Program-made: the position numbers and the translations under genes | Shown here: positions 30,338 through 37,407 of the stretch, in pieces | Layout: the number at the start of each line of letters is the position of its first letter | Position numbering within the stretch: the first letter of the stretch is position 1 | DNA from: Tsukamurella sp. 1534 | GTDB taxonomy: Bacteria > Actinomycetota > Actinomycetes > Mycobacteriales > Mycobacteriaceae | NCBI RefSeq assembly: GCF_000312385.1 | Contig: NZ_HE997626.1 | Coordinates: forward strand, 1,332,572 to 1,396,571 | Direction of reading: 5' to 3' | Length of the DNA stretch: 64,000 bases | The notes under the pieces: generated by a model | Told to the model about the DNA's origin: nothing | Databases searched by the model: none | The model's input: the letters and a program-made list of their open reading frames with translations, nothing else

Positions 30338-30790
30338 ATGAAGCTGATTCTCACCGCCGACGTCGACAACCTGGGTGGCCCCGGCGACACCGTCGAGGTC
30401 AAGGACGGCTACGGCCGCAACTTCCTGCTGCCCCGCGGCCTGGCCATCGTGGCCACCCGTGGCGCCGAGAAGCAGGTCGAGGGCATCCGCCGCAGCCAGG
30501 AGGCCAAGCGCGTGCGCGGCCTCGACCACGCCAACGAGCTGAAGCAGGCCATCGAGGGCCTCGACAGCGTCGCCCTCGGCGTGAAGACCGCCGAGTCGGG
30601 CAAGCTGTTCGGCTCGGTCACCACGGCCGACGTGGCGGGCGCCCTCAAGGCCGCCGGCGGCCCGGTCGTCGACAAGCGCAGCATCGAGCTGCCGCAGGGC
30701 CACATCAAGGCGACGGGCACGTTCCCGGTCGTCGTGGCGCTGCACCCCGAGGTCCGCGCGAAGTTCTCGCTGACCGTCGCGGCCGAGTAG
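30338..30790 (+). CDS. rplI: 50S ribosomal protein L9
   Basis: A 150-residue L9 with the N-terminal rRNA-binding domain ([20 protein letters not shown] and [13 protein letters not shown]), a connecting helix, and the C-terminal domain ending in [27 protein letters not shown] precedes the ATG. It is the last gene of the ribosomal operon, followed by a strong terminator. Confidence 0.98.
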   Translation: MKLILTADVDNLGGPGDTVEVKDGYGRNFLLPRGLAIVATRGAEKQVEGIRRSQEAKRVRGLDHANELKQAIEGLDSVALGVKTAESGKLFGSVTTADVAGALKAAGGPVVDKRSIELPQGHIKATGTFPVVVALHPEVRAKFSLTVAAE

Positions 30791-30805
30791 CCGACGAACA
30801 CGAAG

Positions 30806-30843
30806 AAGTCCCCGTCGCCTCCCAGGGAGGTGACGGGGACTTT
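30806..30843. terminator. Terminator after rplI, shared with the convergent secreted-protein gene
   Basis: A long hairpin with AAGTCCCCGTC and CCTCCC on one arm and GGGAGG and GACGGGGACTT on the other (one mismatch, 1-nt loop), followed by TT. Confidence 0.85.
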
Positions 30844-30862
30844 CTCGTATGCGCGCGCGGCG

Positions 30863-31360
30863 TCAGAGGTTGATGGTGCCCACGCAGGGGGTGCTGGTCT
30901 GGGTGCCGATCCACTCGGTTCCGGCGCCCGCCTTGATGACGATGTTGAACGTGACCGCGCCCTTACCGGTGGTGACCGGGGTCTTGTTCAGGACGGGCGA
31001 CGGGCCGTTGCCCGACAGCTGTGCGCTGCCGAACTTGCCGGTCGTGGTGTTGTTCCAGGACAGAGTGGCCCTGGACGAGAACTGGTTGAGCACGAAATCG
31101 CGCCCGCCCGCGCCGCCGACCGCGGAGAAGAGGACCTGGCCCGGCGCTCCGGGAGCGGCCGTGACCTTCCAGGTCAGCATGTCGTTGCCGACCACGAACA
31201 TGGGGTTCGGGCTGGAGCAGGTGGCCGTGACCGTCTTCGGCTTGGGGGGCGCGGGCTTGGGAGCCGGATCGGCCCCGACGGGCCCGATGGCGCACGTGGC
31301 CACTGCCGCGAGCGCGACCGCGACGCCTGCAGCGCGCGTCGTGATCTTCGAGGTGTTCAT
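30863..31360 (-). CDS. Small secreted protein of unknown function
   Basis: A 165-residue product with a Sec signal peptide: a charged start (MNTSKITTR), an Ala/Val-rich core and a likely cleavage near residue 30 (GPVGA-DPAP). The mature part begins with a Pro/Lys-rich stretch and has two Cys (ATCSSPN and STPCVGT) that could form a disulfide joining its ends, consistent with a small beta-sandwich. AGGACT precedes the ATG; an ATG 15 nt earlier is possible. No family is recognised with confidence. It converges on the ribosomal operon. Confidence 0.72.
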   Translation of the reverse strand: MNTSKITTRAAGVAVALAAVATCAIGPVGADPAPKPAPPKPKTVTATCSSPNPMFVVGNDMLTWKVTAAPGAPGQVLFSAVGGAGGRDFVLNQFSSRATLSWNNTTTGKFGSAQLSGNGPSPVLNKTPVTTGKGAVTFNIVIKAGAGTEWIGTQTSTPCVGTINL

Positions 31361-31889
31361 CGGGAGTCCTTCCATTGCAGTTGTGCCCGGTTCAGGGTAC
31401 GCGTCGCGCGCGTGGGGAAGAAGTCCGTCCGGCGGGAAGTGACGCGTCCGTGCTGGTAGGGGCTCCGCGGGGTGACCGGCGGGTAACAACGAGGGGTGGT
31501 TTTGCCTCCGCGCAGGGGAACGATTCACTCGCGACACGCCCGAATGTCGGATCGATGCGACACGCTGAGCAATGTTGATCCACAGCCGGTGCACGAATCC
31601 CGAACGCTCTGACCTGTGCGTTCTCCGATGTCCGATGTTTGTTTCCACAGGTTTTCCCCATCGGTCCACACGGGCGTCCCCACGATGACCGCGCTCAGTG
31701 CACACAGATTGCACAGGTTCATCCACAGGGGGGCTTTGCGATCGGGTCGACTGCGCCTAGCGTTCACGTGCGTCGGTCGTGAGCTATGCGTGGGATCTCG
31801 AACATGTCAGCCCCTGCCGATAGACCTGAGAACGGATGGACGGTTCCGTGCGGTATCCACCGCGCGGCGCGAGTGTGAGGTGGTACGCG
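31361..31889. promoter_or_regulatory. Non-coding region upstream of dnaB with DnaA-box-like repeats
   Basis: No convincing gene is seen. Between 31576 and 31727 four TCCACA-cored 9-mers lie on the + strand: TGATCCACA (31576-31584), GTTTCCACA (31641-31649), CGGTCCACA (31662-31670) and TCATCCACA (31719-31727). The first and last differ by one base from TTATCCACA, the others by two or more. The stretch is also less GC-rich than its surroundings. It may be a DnaA-responsive dnaB promoter. Confidence 0.5.
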
Positions 31890-33293
31890 GTGTCGGTCAC
31901 GGACGAGCAGGAGTACACGCCGGGGCCCGCGGACCGCGCGCCCTCCGCGGACGCTCCGCCCGCCGAGGACTTCGGCCGCCAGCCCCCGCAGGACGTCGCC
32001 GCGGAGCAGTCCGTGCTCGGCGCCATGATGCTCTCCAAGGACGCGATCGCCGACGTGCTCGAGGTGCTGACCCCCGGCGACTTCTACCGGCCGGCGCACC
32101 AGTCGGTGTACGACGCGATCCTCGACCTCTACGGCGCCGGTGAGCCGGCGGACGCCGTCACCGTGTCCGCCACTCTGGACCGCAAGGGCGAGCTCAAGCG
32201 CGTCGGCGGCGCCCCGTACCTGCACACTCTGATCTCCACGGTGCCCACCGCGGCCAACGCCGGCTTCTACGCCGAGATCGTGGCGGAGAAGGCCATCCTG
32301 CGGCGCCTCGTGGAGGCGGGAACGCGGATCGTCCAGTTCGGGTACTCGGGGTCCGACGGTGCGGACGTCGCCGAGGTGGTCGACCGCGCGCAGGCGGCCG
32401 TCTACGACGTCACCGAGCGCAAGGCGTCCGAGGACTACGTGGTGCTGGAGGAGCTGCTCCAGCCGACCATGGACGAGATCGACGCGATCGCCTCGCGCGG
32501 CGGCGTCAGCATGGGCGTGCCCACCGGCTTCACGGACTTCGACGCGCTCACCAACGGCCTGCACGCCGGGCAGATGATCATCATCGCCGGGCGTCCCGGC
32601 GCCGGTAAGTCCACCGTCGCGCTGGACATCCTGCGGTCCTGTGCCATCACCAACGGCATGGCCGGCGCCCTGTTCAGCCTCGAGATGGGCAAGACCGAGG
32701 TCGTCATGCGCCTGCTGTCCGCCGAGGCACGGATCAAGCTCGCGGACATGCGTTCCGGCACGATGTCCGACGACGACTGGACCCGCCTGGCCCGCCGCAT
32801 GTCGGAGGTGTCCGAGGCGCCGCTGTACATCGACGATTCGCCCAACCTCACGATGATGGAGATCCGCGCCAAGGCCCGCCGCCTCAAGCAGCGGCACGAT
32901 CTCAAGCTGATCGTGATCGACTACCTGCAGCTGATGACGTCCGGCAAGAAGGTCGAGTCCCGCCAGCAGGAGGTCTCGGAGTTCTCCCGCCAGCTCAAGC
33001 TGCTGGCCAAGGAGCTCGAGGTGCCGCTGATCGCCGTCGCGCAGCTCAACCGTGGCCCCGAGCAGCGCACCGACAAGAAGCCCCAGGTGGCCGACCTCCG
33101 TGAGTCCGGCTCGCTGGAGCAGGACGCCGACATGGTGGTCCTCGTGCACCGCCCCGACGCCTACGAGCGCGACGATCCCCGTGCGGGCGAGGCCGACTTC
33201 ATCCTCGGCAAGCACCGTGCCGGCCCCACCGGCACGGTCACCGTGGCCCACCAGCTGCACTACTCCCGCTTCGTGGACATGGCCAAGGGCTGA
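31890..33293 (+). CDS. dnaB: Replicative DNA helicase DnaB
   Basis: Hexameric 5'-3' helicase of the replication fork. From the GTG at 31890 the product has 467 residues. The N-terminal domain (PPQDVAAEQSVLGAMMLSKD) is followed by the RecA-like domain with GRPGAGKSTVALD (Walker A), VIDYLQLM (Walker B), AQLNRGPE and RADLRESGSLEQDAD-like motif 4. No intein interrupts it, unlike in M. tuberculosis. The GTG is preferred because GAGGTGG lies about 8 nt upstream; an in-frame ATG at 31836 would add 18 residues. The transposon end begins about 8 bp after its stop. Confidence 0.96.
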   Translation: MSVTDEQEYTPGPADRAPSADAPPAEDFGRQPPQDVAAEQSVLGAMMLSKDAIADVLEVLTPGDFYRPAHQSVYDAILDLYGAGEPADAVTVSATLDRKGELKRVGGAPYLHTLISTVPTAANAGFYAEIVAEKAILRRLVEAGTRIVQFGYSGSDGADVAEVVDRAQAAVYDVTERKASEDYVVLEELLQPTMDEIDAIASRGGVSMGVPTGFTDFDALTNGLHAGQMIIIAGRPGAGKSTVALDILRSCAITNGMAGALFSLEMGKTEVVMRLLSAEARIKLADMRSGTMSDDDWTRLARRMSEVSEAPLYIDDSPNLTMMEIRAKARRLKQRHDLKLIVIDYLQLMTSGKKVESRQQEVSEFSRQLKLLAKELEVPLIAVAQLNRGPEQRTDKKPQVADLRESGSLEQDADMVVLVHRPDAYERDDPRAGEADFILGKHRAGPTGTVTVAHQLHYSRFVDMAKG

Positions 33294-33301
33294 CGCCCCT
33301 C

Positions 33302-33370
33302 TGTAGGGTCCCAGATTCCGTGGCGGAATCCCAAGCTACGTGGCGGACAGTTGGCGGATCCGCCAACTGT
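33302..33370. repeat. Putative Tn7-like right-end sequence: TnsB-site-like repeats and a 24-bp palindrome
   Basis: Starting at TGTAGGGTCCC just after dnaB, TGGCGGA occurs at 33321, 33341 and 33352. A perfect 24-bp palindrome occupies 33347-33370 (left arm ACAGTTGGCGGA), giving the same core in the opposite orientation. A further inverted repeat, GATTCCG-TGG-CGGAATC, lies at 33314-33330. Closely spaced copies of a short core between a TGT terminus and tnsA are expected of a Tn7-type right end. The matching left end was not found. Confidence 0.6.
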
Positions 33371-33428
33371 TTGGGACACGCCGGGGCACGTCCCCGCATC
33401 TGAGGGCGGAAGTGGCACCGTCAAGACC

Positions 33429-34163
33429 ATGTCGCCCGGCAGCTCCGCGGGGACCGCGGTGGAAGTATCGTTCCGCCGCGGTGAGGACCTCTGTGAGCGG
33501 ACCGTGGAGTGGAAGTCGGCCGCAATGGAGGACCTTCGCGAGGCAGCGCCGTGGCGCACATTTCGCTGGTATCGAGGGCAGAAACACTACTCGGGGTGGT
33601 ACTGGTCGAGCACTACCCGCGATCTGGTGATCTATGAGTCCCGCCTGGAGCTCGCTAACCTGATGCTCGCAGACTTCGACGATCGGGTTCGGGGCATCGT
33701 GGCCCAGCCTTTCCTTCTCGCGACTGAGGCCGATGGTGTCCTGCGGAGGCACGTTCCGGACTTCCTACTCGATACTGATTCCGGCCCGGTCGTCGTTGAC
33801 GTAAAGCCTGCTCGACGGCTTGATAATGATGATGTTGCAAGGGTTTTGAACTTGACTCGGGATGTCGTCGAGGCCAAGGGGTGGCGATACGAGGTCGCCA
33901 CCGAGCCGCCGCCGCGGAGGGCCGCGAATGTCAGATTCCTCGCTGGCTATCGGCGCGAGAGTGCAATCGTGCCTGACCATTGCGAGGCGGTTCAGGCGGT
34001 CGCTCAGGTGGGATTGACGATTGGTGCTCTCATCGATCGGATGCCAGATCGTCCTGACGCGAGCGTGCGAGCGGCGGTGCTGCACTTGATATGGCGGCGT
34101 CGGCTGCACGTCGACATTGACGCCGCAATCACTAGTCGCACTCAGATTTCGAGGGTCTTGTGA
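33429..34163 (+). CDS. tnsA: TnsA-like transposase endonuclease
   Basis: Cuts the 5' strands at the transposon ends with TnsB to allow cut-and-paste movement. From the ATG at 33429 it has 244 residues. The restriction-like core is visible as YESRLELANLMLADFD, IVAQPFLL, HVPDFLLDTDSG and VVVDVKPARR, giving the E...PD...DxK acid-Lys constellation at about residues 64, 110 and 123. The C-terminal part resembles the TnsA domain that contacts TnsC. The frame is open upstream to a TTG inside the 24-bp palindrome, so the start is uncertain. It overlaps tnsB by 4 nt (GTGA). Confidence 0.85.
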   Translation: MSPGSSAGTAVEVSFRRGEDLCERTVEWKSAAMEDLREAAPWRTFRWYRGQKHYSGWYWSSTTRDLVIYESRLELANLMLADFDDRVRGIVAQPFLLATEADGVLRRHVPDFLLDTDSGPVVVDVKPARRLDNDDVARVLNLTRDVVEAKGWRYEVATEPPPRRAANVRFLAGYRRESAIVPDHCEAVQAVAQVGLTIGALIDRMPDRPDASVRAAVLHLIWRRRLHVDIDAAITSRTQISRVL

Positions 34164-36307
34164 GTGGCGTTGAGCGGGTTGAGGTTGGCGGACGGTACAT
34201 GTACGACGGCGAGGCGTTCGAGATCGTGGAGCTCGCCACGGCTAAGGGCGTCGTCGATGTGCTGGGGAAAAGCGCTGCAGGGCAGTACATGCGAGTTGGC
34301 CTCGCGGAGTTGCTGTCTTCGGTCCGGGGTCGGGTCCTCCCGACCGGCCCTGGCGTTTCGAGCACTGATGCAACCGAGCCTGCAGGCGTCATCTTCGGTG
34401 AGTTGTCCGCGGCAGAGCTTCAGAAGGTGACGGAACGCGCGGGGCACGTACGCGAGATTCTTACCGGGTACAGATCTGGCAGCGCGGAGACTGCGAGCAA
34501 GGGGGAGCCCAGGCCGGAGTTTTCCGGCGACCGCCCGCTCACTGACCGCTACGCAGCGAAGGCGCGCGAACTGGGCGTCGGCTTGCGATCTGTGGAGCGG
34601 TGGGTGTCCAAGTTCCGCACTGAAGGGCCCGCAGGCCTGGTAGACGCGCGACGTACGAGAGAGGCGGAGCCCTTCCCGTCTGTCGATCGGCGGTGGTTAG
34701 ACACAGCTGTCGAAGTCATGGTTGAGCACGCCACCGAGTCGAAACCGTCCCGCACGATGGTGATGGCACGCGCGGAGGCACGGGTCTTGGCGCGATTCGG
34801 AGAAGGGGTCGTCGCCATCCCGTCTCGGACAAATGCTTTCCGCGTTCTCGAGTATCTGGAACAGCGCTATCCCACATTTCGACTGTCTGCCAAGCGAAAT
34901 CGCGACATCGCTGAGCGGCCAGAAGGCGTGTACGGCAAGCTCCGTCCAACTCGGCCTGGCGAGTACATGCTGATGGACACAACCAGGCTCGATGTCTTCG
35001 GGCTCGATCCTCTGACGCTGCGATGGGTGCAGGTCGAACTGACCGTCGCGATGGACTGGTACACCCGCTGCATCACCGGGTTGCGATTGACCCCGGTTTC
35101 CACGAAATCGGTTGATGTAGCGACCGTGATGTACGAGGTTTTCAGCCCACGTCCGGCCGGCGCGGACTGGCCGGAATACGCGGTGTGGCCAGCTCACGGA
35201 GTACCGCGGTCGGTACTTGTAGATGTCACCGCGGAGCGGCCAGCGGATGCGGCCGCTGGACCAGCTATTGTCCCTGAGACACTGGTCGTGGACCATGGCA
35301 AGGTCTACCTCTCGAACCACGTGATGAGTGTGTGCCAGCGCTTCGGGATTTCGGTGCAGCCAGCTCGGCTCCGAACCGGCCGCGACAAAGGGCCAGTTGA
35401 GCGGTTCTTTCGTACTATTCGTGAAGATCTCCTCCAGGCCTTGCCGGGGTACAAGGGACCTGATGTCCACTCCCGCGGCGAGGATCCTGAGGGCGGAGCG
35501 TTCTTCTACATCGACGAGCTCGAAAGCATCATCCGCGAGTGGGTTGCGCAGGTCTACCACCACCGCCAGCATTCGAGCCTGCTCGACCCGCGAGTTCCGG
35601 GCTTACGTATGTCGCCCGCCGCGATGTTCGAGCACGGTGTTTCTCGCGCCGGATACATTGAGGCGCCTCGCGATCCGGACCTGGCATTCGAGTTCCTCAA
35701 GCCGGTATGGCGGAAAATTCTTCACTACGGTGTCGAGATCGGAGGCCGCCGCTACAACGGAGACGGGCTCAACGGCTACCGTAACCTCGCGAGCCGGTTC
35801 ACCGGCGAGGCCAAGGGACGATGGCCGATCCACTTCGATCCCGACGACATCACCAAGGTGTACTTCCGGCGCCCAGATGAGCGGACCTGGCACACATTGG
35901 TGTGGGAGCACGCACCGTCGATCGATATGCCGTTCAGCGAGGATGCACTGCTCTACGCAAGGAAGCTAGCAGCATCGAAGTACCGATTCCCCAACGACCG
36001 CCTTGCGGTAGCTGACTTGTTGGAGCGGTGGAACATCGGCCTGGGCTCGACCCGAGTGGAACGGCGCATTGCATTGAGAATGTCACGCGAGACCGAACTG
36101 TCGCAGCGACCGCAGGGCGAAGCGCGTGTGGATCGACTGCCGTCGGTCGCCCGCGTGCTCGCTCCCGACCAGGACGAAAGCGATGTGCAAGCAGAGGACA
36201 CCGCGATTGATCGCGGTCTCGACTACGCCGGCGAGGAAGGTGACGACGATCGATTCGACCAGGAAAACATCGATGACTTCTACTCCGACGCGCTGGAGGA
36301 CGTATGA
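34160..36307 (+). CDS. tnsB: TnsB-like DDE transposase
   Basis: Binds the transposon ends and catalyses 3'-strand cleavage and joining. The 715-residue protein has an N-terminal Mu/Tn7-type DNA-binding region with HTH (KARELGVGLRSVERWVSKF) and an RNase H-like core. The catalytic triad can be placed at Asp ~272 (YMLMDTTRLDVF), Asp ~378 (TLVVDHGKVYLSN) and Glu ~414 (KGPVERFFRTIRED), followed by the usual YHHRQHSSL region. The C-terminal ~60 residues are acidic and probably interact with TnsC. The start and stop both overlap neighbouring genes by 4 nt. All catalytic residues are intact. Confidence 0.93.
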   Translation: MSGVERVEVGGRYMYDGEAFEIVELATAKGVVDVLGKSAAGQYMRVGLAELLSSVRGRVLPTGPGVSSTDATEPAGVIFGELSAAELQKVTERAGHVREILTGYRSGSAETASKGEPRPEFSGDRPLTDRYAAKARELGVGLRSVERWVSKFRTEGPAGLVDARRTREAEPFPSVDRRWLDTAVEVMVEHATESKPSRTMVMARAEARVLARFGEGVVAIPSRTNAFRVLEYLEQRYPTFRLSAKRNRDIAERPEGVYGKLRPTRPGEYMLMDTTRLDVFGLDPLTLRWVQVELTVAMDWYTRCITGLRLTPVSTKSVDVATVMYEVFSPRPAGADWPEYAVWPAHGVPRSVLVDVTAERPADAAAGPAIVPETLVVDHGKVYLSNHVMSVCQRFGISVQPARLRTGRDKGPVERFFRTIREDLLQALPGYKGPDVHSRGEDPEGGAFFYIDELESIIREWVAQVYHHRQHSSLLDPRVPGLRMSPAAMFEHGVSRAGYIEAPRDPDLAFEFLKPVWRKILHYGVEIGGRRYNGDGLNGYRNLASRFTGEAKGRWPIHFDPDDITKVYFRRPDERTWHTLVWEHAPSIDMPFSEDALLYARKLAASKYRFPNDRLAVADLLERWNIGLGSTRVERRIALRMSRETELSQRPQGEARVDRLPSVARVLAPDQDESDVQAEDTAIDRGLDYAGEEGDDDRFDQENIDDFYSDALEDV

Positions 36308-37407
36308 CCGAAACCGCCGCGACACTCGACAATCTGACCCTCGCCCGAAAGGAAGGGTGGCAGAAGTTCGTCAACACCCCCGCACGTGTTCCACCGGAGG
36401 CGTTGAACCGCGATGAACTCGACAGACTGACCGACAAGGAGCGCACCGACTACGACCGTGAGCGCCGCGAGTGGCACGCGAACCTCGGGCCCCTCAAGAC
36501 CAGACAGCTGGTCGAGGTGCACGAAAACCTCTGGGATGTCATCGACTCCAACGCCCAGGACGGAGACAAACCGAAAGGCGCCGTTGCGATCGACGCAGTA
36601 CCCGGACTAGGGAAGACCACCGCGGTATTGAGCTTCGCCCGCGCGTTCCACCGCCGCGAAGTAGCCGAGAACGGCACTACGACCGAGGAAGGTCATGAAC
36701 GGTGGCCGGTGTGCCGGGTGGGACTGACCGGCAACACTGGCCTACGCGAGTTCAACCGGGCGATGCTCGCGTTCTACGCCCACCCAGGCGGCCGCCGCGG
36801 CAACGCCGCCGACTTCGCCCACCGAGCCCTGGACTGCGTGCTGGCATGCGAAACGAAGATCCTCATCGTCGATGATCTGCACTTCCTGCGGCTGCAGTCC
36901 ACCTCCGGTGTCGAGGTCAGCAACCACTTCAAGTACATCGCCAACGAGTTCCCGTTGACGGTGATCTTCGCTGGCGTCGGTTTGGAGGCGCGGGGACTGT
37001 TCTCCGAGGGCAGTAGTGACCGAGATGCTCTTCTCGCGCAGACCGGCCGGCGTACAACGCGGCTGACAATGGATCCTTTCGGTGTCACCAATGATGCTGG
37101 GCGCCGGGCATGGCGTCAGACGCTCAAGGCGATCGAGCAGCGGGTGGTTCTGGCCGAAAAGTATCCGGGCATGATCGCCGACGATCTCTCTGACTACCTG
37201 TATGCCCGGTGTACCGGCCAGATCGGCTCACTGATGACCCTGATCAACCGGGGATGTCAGCGCGCGGTCCGGACTGGGTATGAGCGCCTCGACGAGGAAC
37301 TGCTCGATCGGGTCAAGATCGACGAGGCATCGGAGAAGGCTCGCGAAGAACTGCGCCTGGCATTCGACAACGGCTGCCTGAGAACTCGCATCGGCAGGGC
37401 CGGATGA
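36304..37407 (+). CDS. tnsC: TnsC-like AAA+ ATPase
   Basis: Transposition regulator that links target-site proteins to the transposase. The 367-residue protein has Walker A in AVPGLGKTTAVLSFA (residue ~100) and Walker B in ILIVDDLHFLRLQ (residue ~187). Downstream are FAGVGLEARGLF (sensor-like Asn replaced) and the TniB/TnsC-type lid with YARCTGQIGSLMTLINRG. Motifs are intact, so it is probably active. ATGA overlaps link it to tnsB and tnsD. Confidence 0.93.
   Translation: MTETAATLDNLTLARKEGWQKFVNTPARVPPEALNRDELDRLTDKERTDYDRERREWHANLGPLKTRQLVEVHENLWDVIDSNAQDGDKPKGAVAIDAVPGLGKTTAVLSFARAFHRREVAENGTTTEEGHERWPVCRVGLTGNTGLREFNRAMLAFYAHPGGRRGNAADFAHRALDCVLACETKILIVDDLHFLRLQSTSGVEVSNHFKYIANEFPLTVIFAGVGLEARGLFSEGSSDRDALLAQTGRRTTRLTMDPFGVTNDAGRRAWRQTLKAIEQRVVLAEKYPGMIADDLSDYLYARCTGQIGSLMTLINRGCQRAVRTGYERLDEELLDRVKIDEASEKAREELRLAFDNGCLRTRIGRAG

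Noticed and set aside
31890-33293. Intein in dnaB
   Set aside because: Walker A, Walker B and flanking motifs are continuous and the length is that of an unsplit helicase.
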